The notes: generated from the letters alone by a model not told the origin. A DNA stretch of 64,000 nucleotides from Streptomyces lavendulae subsp. lavendulae (GCF_002803845.1 NZ_CP024985.1:1612001-1676000); one strand, 5' to 3'. Positions 50,401 through 59,044 are shown, counted from the first letter of the stretch. Numbers and translations: made by a program.

Positions 50401-51390
50401 ATGCTGCTCACCCCGAACCGCCGCAACCGGGCCGCCGCCACGGCCGTCGCGGCGATCGCCGTCGGCACGCTGGCCCTCACGACCGCCCCCGCGGCCACCG
50501 CCGCCGGGACCGGCGCGACGCCCCGGCTCAGCGTCCTGACGTACAACACGTTCCTGATGAGCAAGAACCTGTACCCGAACTGGGGCCAGGACCACCGGGC
50601 TTCGGAGATCCCCAAGGCCTCCTTCTTCCAGGGCCACGACGTGGTGGTCCTCCAGGAAGCCTTCGACAACGGCGCCTCGGACGCGCTGAAGGCGAACGCG
50701 GCCGCGCAGTACCCGTACCAGACCCCCGTCGTGGGCCGCAGCAAGAGCGGCTGGGACGCGACGGGCGGCTCCTACTCCTCCACCACCCCGGAGGACGGCG
50801 GCGTCACGGTCCTCAGCAAGTGGCCGATCGTCCGCAAGGAGCAGGTGGTCTACAAGGACGCCTGCGGCGCCGACTGGTGGTCCAACAAGGGATTCGCCTA
50901 CGTGGTGCTGGATGTCAACGGCACCAGGGTGCACGTGGTCGGCACCCACGCCCAGTCCACCGACCCGGGCTGCGGCGCGGGCGAGGCGGCGGAGATGCGC
51001 GCCCGGCAGTTCCGTGCGATCGACGCCTTCCTGGACGCCAAGAACATCCCGGCGGCCGAACAGGTCATCGTGACGGGCGACATGAACGTCGACTCGCGCA
51101 GCCCCGAGTACGCCAGCATGCTCGCCAACGCCGACCTGGCCGGCGCCGACAGCCGCACGGGCCACCCGTACTCCTTCGACACGGCGCTCAACTCGATCGC
51201 GAACTACCGCTACCCGACGGACCCCCGCGAGGACCTGGACTACGTCCTGTACCGCAAGGGCAACGCCCGCCCGGCGGACTGGAACAACAACGTGGTCAAG
51301 GAGCAGTCGGCCCCCTGGACGGTCTCCAGCTGGGGCACCTCGTACACCTACACCAACCTCTCGGACCACTACCCCCTCATCGGCTCCTGA
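50401..51390 (+). CDS. Secreted sphingomyelin phosphodiesterase (sphingomyelinase C)
   Basis: This 329-residue exonuclease-endonuclease-phosphatase-fold enzyme begins with a twin basic signal peptide (NRRNRAAATAVAAIAVGTLA then LTTAPAATA). Catalytic segments are VVVLQEAFDN (metal Glu, about residue 84), VVGTHAQSTDPG (about 186), VIVTGDMNVDS (about 226) and the terminal LSDHYPLIGS with the catalytic His. It hydrolyses sphingomyelin to ceramide and phosphocholine outside the cell. I start at the ATG at 50401, which has GGAGA seven bases upstream; the ATG at 50386 overlaps its own possible box. A terminator follows. Confidence 0.93.
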   Translation: MLLTPNRRNRAAATAVAAIAVGTLALTTAPAATAAGTGATPRLSVLTYNTFLMSKNLYPNWGQDHRASEIPKASFFQGHDVVVLQEAFDNGASDALKANAAAQYPYQTPVVGRSKSGWDATGGSYSSTTPEDGGVTVLSKWPIVRKEQVVYKDACGADWWSNKGFAYVVLDVNGTRVHVVGTHAQSTDPGCGAGEAAEMRARQFRAIDAFLDAKNIPAAEQVIVTGDMNVDSRSPEYASMLANADLAGADSRTGHPYSFDTALNSIANYRYPTDPREDLDYVLYRKGNARPADWNNNVVKEQSAPWTVSSWGTSYTYTNLSDHYPLIGS

Positions 51391-51396
51391 CCCCGA

Positions 51397-51428
51397 AGCC
51401 CCCTCTCACCTCGGGGCGGGAGGGGGCT
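51397..51428 (+). terminator. Hairpin terminator after the sphingomyelinase gene
   Basis: The arms AGCCCCCTC (51397-51405) and GAGGGGGCT (51420-51428) pair over 9 bp around a 14-base loop, followed by CTGT. It begins seven bases past the stop codon. Confidence 0.75.
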
Positions 51429-51429
51429 C

Positions 51430-51458
51430 TGTCGAGTGTCCGGGGCCGTCACTAGGCT
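51430..51458 (+). promoter_or_regulatory. Promoter of the HAD hydrolase gene
   Basis: A -35-like TGTCGA (51430-51435) and a -10 TAGGCT (51453-51458) are separated by 17 bases. The predicted start, seven bases after the -10, coincides with the ATG at 51466, implying a leaderless transcript. Confidence 0.55.
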
Positions 51459-51465
51459 GGCCCGC

Positions 51466-52131
51466 ATGACGATTCGCGCTGTGGTCTTCGACGTCGGTGA
51501 GTGCCTGGTGGACGAGACCCGGGAGTACGGCACCTGGGCGGACTGGCTCGGCGTCCCGAGGCACACGTTCGCGGCCGTGTTCGGGGCGGTCATCGCCCAG
51601 GGACGCGACTACCGGGATGTGTTCCAGGAGTTCCGGCCGGGATTCGACCTCACCGAGCAGCGCGAAGCGCGGGCCGCCGCCGGCAAGCCCGAGTGGTTCG
51701 GCGAGGACGACCTCTACCCCGACGTGCGGCCCACACTCGCCCGGCTCCGTGCGGACGGCCTGTGGCTCGCCATCGCAGGGAACCAGACGGTTCGCGCCGG
51801 CGGGCTGCTGCGCGAGCTGTTCACGAAGGACGTGGACCTGATCGGCACCTCGGATGACTGGGGCGCCTCGAAGCCGGACCCCGAGTTCTTCGAGCGCGTC
51901 GCCGCCGTCGTCCCGGCCGAGCCGTCGGAGATCCTCTACGTCGGTGACCGGGTCGACAACGACCTGCGCCCCGGCGCCGCCGCGGGAATGCACACCGCGC
52001 TCGTCCGGCGGGGCCCGTGGGCCACGATCCAGTGGGACAGCGTCGAGGCCCGCGAGCTGCCGACCTTCCGCATCGAGAGTCTCGCCGAACTGTCGCCCCG
52101 GATCGCCGAGTTCAACACGCGAGAGCGCTGA
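51466..52131 (+). CDS. HAD family hydrolase
   Basis: This 221-residue haloacid dehalogenase-type phosphatase has motif I VVFDVGECLVDET (about residues 6-18), where the second Asp of the usual DxDGT is replaced by Gly-Glu. Motif II is LAIAGNQTVRAG with the Asn, motif III has the Lys in GASKPDPEFF, and motif IV is VGDRVDNDLRPG (about 163-174). With DxG instead of DxD, it may not be a classical phosphatase; haloacid dehalogenases also lack the second Asp. The substrate is unknown. The ATG at 51466 is taken from the promoter geometry. Its end overlaps the convergent XRE gene by 20 bases. Confidence 0.87.
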   Translation: MTIRAVVFDVGECLVDETREYGTWADWLGVPRHTFAAVFGAVIAQGRDYRDVFQEFRPGFDLTEQREARAAAGKPEWFGEDDLYPDVRPTLARLRADGLWLAIAGNQTVRAGGLLRELFTKDVDLIGTSDDWGASKPDPEFFERVAAVVPAEPSEILYVGDRVDNDLRPGAAAGMHTALVRRGPWATIQWDSVEARELPTFRIESLAELSPRIAEFNTRER

Positions 52132-53335
52132 CCACCGCACCCCAGCCGTACAGCCGGTCATCGAGGTCGCGGACGTACTGCTCGTGCTCCCACGGGCCGA
52201 GCGCGCGCCGCACCTCGCGGACCCGCTCCAGTCCGGTGGCATACCAGTGTGCCTCCAGCAGTTCCAGCGCGCGAAGGGCGTACTGCGCCGCCTCCTCCGG
52301 ATTCCTGGCAGCAGCCTCGACCGCGCCGAGGTCGCCGAGGATGACCGTGCGCTGCTTGTCGGCGTCCCCGGGAAGCTCGTCGAGCACGTGCAGCAGCGTC
52401 TCGCGGGCTTGCGGCAGGTGTCCGGCGGCCAGTTGGACGTTGCCCTTGAAGGCAGCGAGCCGGATCGAGCTGAACCAGTCCATCCACTCGGGGGTCGGCT
52501 GGCCGGCAGTGTCCTCGACGACGGTCTCGCCGTGCGCGATCAGGTTGAGGGCGGCTCGCGTGTCTCCGCAGCGGGTGGCGCACTCGGCCTCTACGGCGTC
52601 GAGCCAGGCGATGACGTGGCCGTTGGCCTGCCCGCGGCGCGCGTAGGTGCGGGCTGCGGTCATGCGCTCCGTAGCCGCGGTGCGCTGCCCAGCCCACCCG
52701 GGAATGAAGGCCATGTGGGCGAGGATCGCAGCGCCGAGCAGCGCATCGTCGGCCTCTCCGGCCGCCTGGAGTGCACGAACCCAGGTGTCGCCGGCACGAT
52801 CGGGTTCGCGAAGGTCGAAGAACTCGATGCGGCCCGCCAAAAGCCAGCTCTCCGCGAGGGCGGCGGCAAGGGTCTGTCGGGTACGGCCCGTGGTCGCGTC
52901 GAGGAGTTGTCCGCCGAGGGTGGCGTGCGCGGCGGCGGCCGGGTGCAGCATCGCCGGGGCGACGGTCCAGTACAGCCGGCGATGAGCGCGGGTGACCGCG
53001 AGGAAGTCGGCCCCGGCGGTGGCGGGCTGTGGTGCGCTGGACGTACGGAGTGGGCCTCGGTTCGCGGGCGCGATGAGGCTGGCGGTGACCTGAGGCCCGG
53101 TGCCGGGAGGCACGTTGAAGCCGAGTTCGTCGAGGGGCAGGCCGAGTAGGTCGACGAGGGCTTGCCGTACTTCTGGGTTCGGAAGGGGCGGATTCGCACC
53201 CTCGTAGCGGCGAGCCTGCCGTAGTCCGATGTGGAATCCGCGAGCCGCGAGGGCATCCACGAGTTCCTGCTGGGTCCGGTAGCCGGCGGCTTGGCGGGCT
53301 GCTTTGAACCGGGCGTTTCCGGTAGGTCGGCTCAT
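52112..53335 (-). CDS. XRE family transcriptional regulator with TPR-like repeats
   Basis: This 407-residue protein has an N-terminal XRE helix-turn-helix (about residues 9-65; the recognition region includes RTQQELVDALAARGFHIGLR). A long helical domain with TPR-like repeats follows (for example TWVRALQAAGEADDALLGAA and TRAALNLIAHGE), and CGDTRAALNLIAHG shows the usual spacing. Such regulators sense peptides or small ligands through the repeats. The ATG at 53335 has a GGGAG box. It is divergent from a small-protein cassette and may regulate it. A candidate operator (GTAGG-N8-CCTAC) lies just upstream of its start. Confidence 0.87.
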   Translation of the reverse strand: MSRPTGNARFKAARQAAGYRTQQELVDALAARGFHIGLRQARRYEGANPPLPNPEVRQALVDLLGLPLDELGFNVPPGTGPQVTASLIAPANRGPLRTSSAPQPATAGADFLAVTRAHRRLYWTVAPAMLHPAAAAHATLGGQLLDATTGRTRQTLAAALAESWLLAGRIEFFDLREPDRAGDTWVRALQAAGEADDALLGAAILAHMAFIPGWAGQRTAATERMTAARTYARRGQANGHVIAWLDAVEAECATRCGDTRAALNLIAHGETVVEDTAGQPTPEWMDWFSSIRLAAFKGNVQLAAGHLPQARETLLHVLDELPGDADKQRTVILGDLGAVEAAARNPEEAAQYALRALELLEAHWYATGLERVREVRRALGPWEHEQYVRDLDDRLYGWGAVVSALAC

Positions 53336-53352
53336 TCCAACTCCCATAGTAC

Positions 53353-53370
53353 GTAGGCGTCCTGACCTAC
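53353..53370. promoter_or_regulatory. Candidate operator: GTAGG-N8-CCTAC inverted repeat
   Basis: The arms GTAGG (53353-53357) and CCTAC (53366-53370) are separated by eight bases and lie directly upstream of the XRE gene start. A -10-like TACTAT (minus strand, about 53347-53352) abuts the repeat, so a protein bound here would cover the promoter. This suits autoregulation by the XRE protein. A second repeat, GAGGACC-N17-GGTCCTC (53432-53462), lies nearer the divergent small genes. Confidence 0.45.
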
Positions 53371-53527
53371 TGTCTCAGGGAGCCCTCTTGACTGCCAGAG
53401 TTCACGGAAAAGGGACCCCAAAGCCCTACCAGAGGACCACAAAAGGCCGCTCCAAGGTCCTCGTAATGGGACTTTTACGGGTCCATGGTGTCTCTCACCA
53501 CCCGCTGATGACGGTAGGGAGCACCCC

Positions 53528-53851
53528 ATGAATTCCGGCGAAGCGCAGATCGAGAAGCTCATCGGGCAGGCACTGGCCCCCTACTCTGAACGGCCGGACG
53601 CCGAGGGCGTCGTCCGCCTCACCGCCGCCTTGATCACGAGCGGGCAGGCCCTGCACGCCCAGGTCTCCGCGACCCCGCCCGGCCGGCGGACGGAGCGCGC
53701 CCACGCGGCCCTCACCGAGTGGTCGTACTTCGTCGACGCCGGCCCGACGGGGCGGGGTGACCACGCGGCCTGGAACCACGCGCGCGTCCTGGCCCGCATC
53801 CTGCGGAACATGCTCGCGACCGTGGAGCAACAGTCGAGCCGGGTCCGGTGA
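53528..53851 (+). CDS. Small protein resembling DUF6415 family
   Basis: This 107-residue acidic/basic mixed protein has a C-terminal half reading HAALTEWSYFVDAGPTGRGD followed by HAAWNHARVLARILRNMLA. The pattern resembles DUF6415, a small Streptomyces family often annotated 'natural product biosynthesis protein' and commonly found beside XRE regulators, but this is from memory. There is no signal peptide. An AGGGAG box precedes the ATG. Its stop overlaps the start of the 26-residue membrane peptide gene by GTGA. Confidence 0.7.
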   Translation: MNSGEAQIEKLIGQALAPYSERPDAEGVVRLTAALITSGQALHAQVSATPPGRRTERAHAALTEWSYFVDAGPTGRGDHAAWNHARVLARILRNMLATVEQQSSRVR

Positions 53852-53928
53852 CCGAGCGCCTGCGGCAACTGCTGTACGTCGTGATCCTGCTCGGCGCGCT
53901 CGCCGTCATCGTCATCGGAACCCACTGA
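53848..53928 (+). CDS. 26-residue single-pass membrane peptide
   Basis: A GTG overlapping the stop of the preceding gene (GTGA) opens 26 codons. The peptide has a short polar start (MTERLRQLL), then one hydrophobic segment (YVVILLGALAVIVI) and a GTH end. It has the form of a small membrane protein or type I toxin-like peptide. The coupling by overlap and the natural composition support it being translated. It is too short to be assigned by motif. Confidence 0.6.
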   Translation: MTERLRQLLYVVILLGALAVIVIGTH

Positions 53929-53961
53929 TCCCGCATCCCGTCCAACCGAGAGGACAGCAGC

Positions 53962-54512
53962 ATGACCACGCCCACACGCCCACCGCCCTGAAGCCGTCCG
54001 CCCACCACCTCCTCTCCGAGGAAGGGTTCGCCCGGGTGGTCCACCTCGTACAGCGCGACAACGACGGCGTCGAGGAGGCACTCGCCGTCCGCATCGTCGA
54101 CGAGGCTCTGAAGTTCGTGGCCGCCGCGACCCGAGCCACGGGACGGCGCCTGCGACCGTCCAAGCTGGTCGAGCTCGGATGGCACGCCCTCATCCTCCGC
54201 ACGGCCGTGTACCGGGAGCTGTGCACGGCGGGCGGCCGCTTCGTCGACCACCGTCCGGAGGGCCCGGACACGTTGCGGCGCCACGCCGACACGCTGACCC
54301 ACACGATGGACGCGATCAGGGAGGCCGGCTACGAGCCGGACCAATACCTGTGGGGGCGCAGTAGTGGCCACCTGGGGTTCGCACCAGGTTGTGAGACGTC
54401 CCGGAGGGCGTCCACGCCGCGTTTGCCCGCATGGATCCGGGGTGATTCTGATGGTGGATCCCGAAACGGCCGCGCCTCGGAACGTCGAGTGCGGCGCGTG
54501 CTTCTCGCCTGA
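53962..54512 (+). pseudogene. WH-motif (GRDP-like) protein with a frameshift near its start
   Basis: An ATG at 53962 with a GAGAGGA box opens only nine codons before TGA. One base out of frame, a long natural reading begins at once: ALKPSAHHLLSEEGFARVVH, then ALAVRIVDEALKFVAAATRA, then KLVELGWHALILRTAVYREL and C. It runs to a stop at 54512. The GWH...Y...C pattern resembles glycine-rich domain (DUF1399/GRDP-like) proteins that follow XRE regulators in Streptomyces. Adding one C to the run at about 53970 would restore a single frame. It is a frameshift mutation, a sequencing error, or a rare CTG start at 53988. The last ~40 residues look less natural. Confidence 0.6.
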
Positions 54513-54533
54513 GGGCTGAGTCATCGAACGCCG

Positions 54534-54565
54534 CCCCGGCCGACAGTCCCCCCTGTCGGCCGGGG
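54534..54565. terminator. 13-bp stem bidirectional terminator
   Basis: The arms CCCCGGCCGACAG (54534-54546) and CTGTCGGCCGGGG (54553-54565) pair perfectly around a six-base loop (TCCCCC), with TTCC after. It separates the convergent cassette from the ankyrin-protein gene. Confidence 0.85.
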
Positions 54566-54631
54566 TTCCCCGGTGCGGTGCGGATCGGGTCGGGAGGTGC
54601 CCCGCGCGGGCACCCCTCGGCGGGCAGGGGC

Positions 54632-56341
54632 TCAGTCGCGCAGGGGACTGTCCGTGGGGAGTTCCACCCAGCGGCGGGGCGGGCCGAGCACGGGGCCCGG
54701 GTCGGTGATGCGCAGGTGTGCGCGGTCGCAGGCGTAGGCGAGGGAGCCCGTCCCGTACATGTCGCCGTACGGTCCCCACTGCCAGAAGCGGTGCAGCCAG
54801 AACCCCTCCGGGGAGTCCTCCCCGGCATGGAGGCCGATCTCCTCGTGGTGCACGGCGCCGCCGTCCACGGACAGGTGCCCGAACGTGCCGCCCTTCGGGT
54901 TGAAGTAGACCCCGTACGCACGCCCGCCCGGCGACACCGCGGCCAGGACGGCGGGCGAGGAGGCCAGGTAGCCGGAGGGATGCGTCAGGACGCAGCCGCC
55001 CGGCACCCCGCTCACCCCGAGGAACCACCTGGCCCGCGGTCCGTACGGGTCGAAGCCGTCGGGGCCCGTCCCGTACGGTCCGGGCTCCGCGTCGAGGTCC
55101 AGGACGGGGACGCGGTCCGGGTCCGCGCCCAGGCGGCGGATCACCTCCTCCTCGTCCACCCCGGCGACGAAGGCGACCGCGAGCCCCTCGGTGTGCACGC
55201 CCCGGAACACCCGGGCCTGCTCGTCGGCCGCCCGCTGCGCCGCCACCCGCGCGGGGTCCGGGTGCACCGCGCCCGGCAGGTCGGCGAAGAGGGGGGCCAG
55301 CTCGGTGGTGAGCGCGAGGCTCCCGGGCGAGCGGCCCGCGACGCGGGGCGTCCAGGCGTCGGCCCCGGCCGCCAGCAGGGCCGCGGCGTTGTCGGCCCGG
55401 CCGTGCGCCACCGCCTGCCAGAGCGGGGTACGGCCCTCCTCGTCGACCGCGTCGACGTCCGTGACGAGACGGGCCAGTTCGGCCACCGACTCCTCGGCGC
55501 CCTGCCCGGCCAGCCGGTGCAGCGGCCGCTCCACGGGGTCCTGCGGGTCCGCCCCGGCGGCGAGCCGGGACCGGATCAGCCCCGGGTCGCCCCAGCCCTC
55601 GTACCCCATCCCCTGCCAGTCGGCGCGGGGCGCTTCGGGCCCGGGCGGTGACGGGGTGGGGCGGGGCTCCGGCCGGGGGACCGCGAGCGCGTGGGAGGAG
55701 GGCGGGGGCGTGCCGCGCTCCCTGTCCGCCCCGGCGGACGGCGGTCGCGGGCCGGGCCAGACCTCGACCGCCTCGGCGGCCGCGGCACGCAGCCTCGTGG
55801 CGTCGAAGACGGTCCGTGTCTCGGGGACGCCCTGGGCGGGCCATTCGGTCACCAGGAGCAGCTCGCCGTCCGGCGGCAGTTGCGACAGGTGCAGGTTCAC
55901 CCGCTGGTGGAAGGTGCCGCCGGAACCGCCGAGCGCGGTGAGGACGGGTCTGGGCCCCGCGCCCGTGGTCGGGGGAGCCGGCCAGGCCGTCCCGTCCAGG
56001 GTGGTGACGCGGCGCCCGTCCGCCAGCAGCAGGCCGAAGCGCAGCCCGTCGGCGCCGGGCCGGGGGTGGACCGGCCCGCGGAGGCCGTCCCTGGCGACCC
56101 GGCGCCGGAAGACCTCGATCCCGATGACCAGGGACCGGGGCCACACCTCCCACCCGGTCAGTACGAGCCGGGTGTCGGGTCCGTCCCCGACCCGGGCCGT
56201 CTGCGGGATCCTGGCCGGGACGAACCAGTCCGAGGGAGGGTGCTCCTCGTGCGGAGGGGGCTCGTAGGCCCCGAGGCGCCATTCGAGCGGTTCGGCCGCC
56301 GGGGGCGGGTCGGCCACGATCAGCCCTTCGAAGAAGCTCAT
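54632..56341 (-). CDS. Ankyrin-repeat protein of unknown function
   Basis: This 569-residue cytoplasmic protein has three parts. Residues ~1-180 are a beta-rich domain of unknown type (RLVLTGWEVWPRSLVIGIEV, DGLRFGLLLADGRRVTTLDG). A Pro-rich linker follows, and then at least two ankyrin repeats at about 250-350 (DPGLIRSRLAAGADPQDP and RTPLWQAVAHGRADNAAALL). The C-terminal ~190 residues are another unnamed domain, rich in Gly and aromatic residues, with LHRFWQWGPYGDMYGTGSLA near 535. Ankyrin proteins bind other proteins. It lies alone between terminators, with the acyl-CoA synthetase next upstream. Confidence 0.78.
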   Translation of the reverse strand: MSFFEGLIVADPPPAAEPLEWRLGAYEPPPHEEHPPSDWFVPARIPQTARVGDGPDTRLVLTGWEVWPRSLVIGIEVFRRRVARDGLRGPVHPRPGADGLRFGLLLADGRRVTTLDGTAWPAPPTTGAGPRPVLTALGGSGGTFHQRVNLHLSQLPPDGELLLVTEWPAQGVPETRTVFDATRLRAAAAEAVEVWPGPRPPSAGADRERGTPPPSSHALAVPRPEPRPTPSPPGPEAPRADWQGMGYEGWGDPGLIRSRLAAGADPQDPVERPLHRLAGQGAEESVAELARLVTDVDAVDEEGRTPLWQAVAHGRADNAAALLAAGADAWTPRVAGRSPGSLALTTELAPLFADLPGAVHPDPARVAAQRAADEQARVFRGVHTEGLAVAFVAGVDEEEVIRRLGADPDRVPVLDLDAEPGPYGTGPDGFDPYGPRARWFLGVSGVPGGCVLTHPSGYLASSPAVLAAVSPGGRAYGVYFNPKGGTFGHLSVDGGAVHHEEIGLHAGEDSPEGFWLHRFWQWGPYGDMYGTGSLAYACDRAHLRITDPGPVLGPPRRWVELPTDSPLRD

Positions 56342-56384
56342 GGGCCGATCGTGACACCCGCCACTGACAACCGGTCAGGGCTCG

Positions 56385-58220
56385 CTATTCCTGCCGCGGG
56401 GCCTCGTAGAGCTCCTCGATCAGGGGGCCGTACTTCTCCCGGACCACCCGTCGGCGCAGTTTCAGCGAGGGCGTCAGCTCCCCGGTCTGCGGGCCCCATT
56501 CCTCGGCGAGCAGCCGGTACCGCTTGATCTGCTCGGTGCGGTTGAGGCGGGCGTTGGCGGCGGCCACCGCGCGGGCCGTCTCCTCCAGCACGGCCGGGTG
56601 TCCGGCGAGCTCGGCCAGGGAGGCGGTCCCGATCCCCCGGGCGGCCGCCCAGGCCGGGGCCAGTTCGGGGTCCAGGACCAGGAGGGCGACGAGGTAGGAG
56701 CGGCCGTCGCCGTGGACGAGGGCCTGGCCGATCAGCGGGTGTTCCTTGACGGTGTTCTCCACCAGGGCCGGGGAGACGTTCTTGCCCGTCGAGGTGATGA
56801 TCAGTTCCTTCTTGCGGTCGGTCAGCCACAGGAAGCCGTCCGCGTCGAGCCGGCCCACGTCCCCGGTGGGGAACCAGCCCTCGGCGTCGTGGGCGCTCTC
56901 GACCGTCCCGTCGGGGCGCAGGTAGCCGTCGAAGACGGTGGCCCCGCGGGTGAGGATCTCCCCGTCCTCGGCGATCCTCAGCTCCAGCCCCTCGATGGGC
57001 CGGCCGACGGAGCCCAGCCGGAAGGCGTCCCGGCTGTTGACGGTGCACACGCCGGAGGTCTCGGTCAGCCCCCAGGCGTCCATGATCGTGATCCCCCAGC
57101 CCGCCCAGAAGCGGACCACGTCGATCGGCATCGGCGCGGTGGCGCTGGCCGTCCATTCGAGCCGGTCCAGTCCGGCCCGCCGCAGCAACGGGTCCAGCAC
57201 CCGCTCCTTCGCCTCGGCGTAGGAGGCTTCGAGCGCGGCCGGCACCTCCTCGCCGCGCTCCCGGTGCCCGGCCCTGGTGCGCGCCAGGGCACCGGCCCCC
57301 TCGATGGCCCGCTGCTGCTCCTCGGGCAGCCCGGCGATGACGGCCTTGACGGCGGCGGCGAGCTTCTCCCAGACCCGGGGGACCCCGAAGAACTGCACGG
57401 GGTGGCGTTCGCGGACCGCGGCGGCCACGGCGGTGGGGTCGGCGACCAGCCGGACGTGGGCCGCCCGCAGCAGCGGCAGGTAGATGCCGAGGATCCGCTC
57501 GGCGATGTGCGCGAAGGGCAGGTAGCAGAGGTGCTCGGCGTGTTCGGGCAGGTCCGTGTGGCGGTCGAGCCGCACCGACTGGAGCAGGATGTTGCGGTGG
57601 GTCAGCCGGACGCCCTTGGGGTCGCCGGTGGTGCCCGAGGTGTAGACGACCGTGAGGGGGTCCTCGGGGCGGCTCTCGCGCCAGCCCTTCTCGAAGGCGT
57701 CGGCCCGGTGCAGCCGCACGCCGTCCGACCGCACGGACGCGTACGTGCGGTGCGGGCCCGCCTCGGCGGCCTCGGCGACCACCAGCCGCTCCAGGGGCAC
57801 CTCGGGGTCCTGGAGCAGCGGCTCCCAGCGGGCCAGTTCGCGGGCGCCCTCGACGACCGCCAGCCGGGCCCGGCTGTGGCGGGCTATGTGGGCGATCTGC
57901 TCGGGCGCGGAGGTTCCGTAGACGGTGACGGGGACGGCGCCGAGGTGGACGAGCGCCAGATCGCTGAGCCAGTGTTCGGGCCGGTTGCCCATCATCATCA
58001 GGACGTGTTCGCCGCGCTCGACGCCGAGGGCCGCGTAGCCGGCGGCGAGGACGGCGACCTCGTGGCGGACCTCGCTCCAGGTGAGGGTGCGCCAGTCGGC
58101 GGCGTCCCCCTCGCGCCAGGAGAGGGCGGGCAGCTCGCCGTGTTCGGCGGCGTTGCGGACCAGCAGGGCGGGCAGGGTGAGTTCTTCGGGTCGTCCGGGC
58201 AGTCGCAGGTTCGTGGTCAT
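56385..58220 (-). CDS. Long-chain acyl-CoA synthetase (AMP-forming)
   Basis: This 611-residue adenylate-forming enzyme has the AMP-binding motif TVVYTSGTTGDPKGVRLTH (about residues 190-208), MDAWGLTETSGVC (about 380-392), GWFPTGDVGRLDADGFLW (about 456-473) and the later ITSTGKNVSPALVEN with the conserved Lys region. It converts a fatty acid to its CoA thioester. It is divergent from a MerR regulator, with 85 bases between the starts, and downstream beta-oxidation genes lie close by, so it may supply substrate to them. Confidence 0.93.
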   Translation of the reverse strand: MTTNLRLPGRPEELTLPALLVRNAAEHGELPALSWREGDAADWRTLTWSEVRHEVAVLAAGYAALGVERGEHVLMMMGNRPEHWLSDLALVHLGAVPVTVYGTSAPEQIAHIARHSRARLAVVEGARELARWEPLLQDPEVPLERLVVAEAAEAGPHRTYASVRSDGVRLHRADAFEKGWRESRPEDPLTVVYTSGTTGDPKGVRLTHRNILLQSVRLDRHTDLPEHAEHLCYLPFAHIAERILGIYLPLLRAAHVRLVADPTAVAAAVRERHPVQFFGVPRVWEKLAAAVKAVIAGLPEEQQRAIEGAGALARTRAGHRERGEEVPAALEASYAEAKERVLDPLLRRAGLDRLEWTASATAPMPIDVVRFWAGWGITIMDAWGLTETSGVCTVNSRDAFRLGSVGRPIEGLELRIAEDGEILTRGATVFDGYLRPDGTVESAHDAEGWFPTGDVGRLDADGFLWLTDRKKELIITSTGKNVSPALVENTVKEHPLIGQALVHGDGRSYLVALLVLDPELAPAWAAARGIGTASLAELAGHPAVLEETARAVAAANARLNRTEQIKRYRLLAEEWGPQTGELTPSLKLRRRVVREKYGPLIEELYEAPRQE

Positions 58221-58305
58221 GGGCAGCTCCTGGCCGTTTCACATCGTTGGTGCGACAGCAATACTGTTGAACCCAAGCTGTGGAGCAGAGAGCGAGGAGC
58301 GGACG

Positions 58306-59034
58306 ATGGCCGACCGGGCGACCGAGCCGATGCTCACCGTGGACGAGCTGGCGTCCCGGGCCGGTGTCACCGTCCGCACCGTACGGTTCTACAGCACGCG
58401 CGGGCTTTTGCCCCCTCCCGTGATCGGACCCCGTCGGGTGGGCCACTACGGACCGGAGCACCTGTCGCGGCTGGCGCTCATCGAGGAGCTCCAGCACCAG
58501 GGCATGACCCTGTCGGCGATCCAGCGCTACCTGGACGCGCTCCCCGACGACCTGAGCGCGCACGATCTGGCCATCCACCGGGCGCTGGTGGCCACCTGGG
58601 CCCCGGACGCGGCCCGGGAGTTCTCGCGGGCGGAGCTGGAGAAGCGGGCCGGGCGGAGCCTGTCGGACACCGACCTGAGCAGGCTCGCCGCGATGAACGT
58701 GCTCGCGGAGGCGGGTGAGGGGTTCCGGGTGGACGTGGGGCTGCTGCGGCTCGGGGTCGCGCTGCTGGACGTGCCGATCGCGCACGGGACGCTCCTCGCG
58801 GCCCGCACGGTGCTGATGGAGCACGCGCGGACGGCGGCGCACGAACTGACGGCCCTGTTCCGGGACGAGGTGTGGGGGCCCTTCACGGAGGGCGAGAGCG
58901 ATCCGGAGCGGGTGGAGTCGATGAAGGCGCTGTCGGCGCACATGCAGCCGATGGTGGTGCAGGCGCTGGTGACGGCGTTCCAGCGGTCCCTGAAGGCGGA
59001 ATTGCGGGCGGCGTTCGCTCCGGAGGAAGGGTAG
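58306..59034 (+). CDS. MerR family transcriptional regulator
   Basis: This 242-residue regulator has an N-terminal MerR helix-turn-helix (about residues 9-75: LTVDELASRAGVTVRTVRFY then STRGLLPPPV). A C-terminal helical domain of unknown ligand follows. It lacks the SoxR Cys cluster (C-x2-C-x-C-x5-C), so it is unlikely to be the regulator of the SoxR-like site at 5023. It is divergent from the acyl-CoA synthetase and may control it. The ATG at 58306 has a GAGGAG box. Confidence 0.9.
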   Translation: MADRATEPMLTVDELASRAGVTVRTVRFYSTRGLLPPPVIGPRRVGHYGPEHLSRLALIEELQHQGMTLSAIQRYLDALPDDLSAHDLAIHRALVATWAPDAAREFSRAELEKRAGRSLSDTDLSRLAAMNVLAEAGEGFRVDVGLLRLGVALLDVPIAHGTLLAARTVLMEHARTAAHELTALFRDEVWGPFTEGESDPERVESMKALSAHMQPMVVQALVTAFQRSLKAELRAAFAPEEG

Positions 59035-59044
59035 TTTCGCGGTC

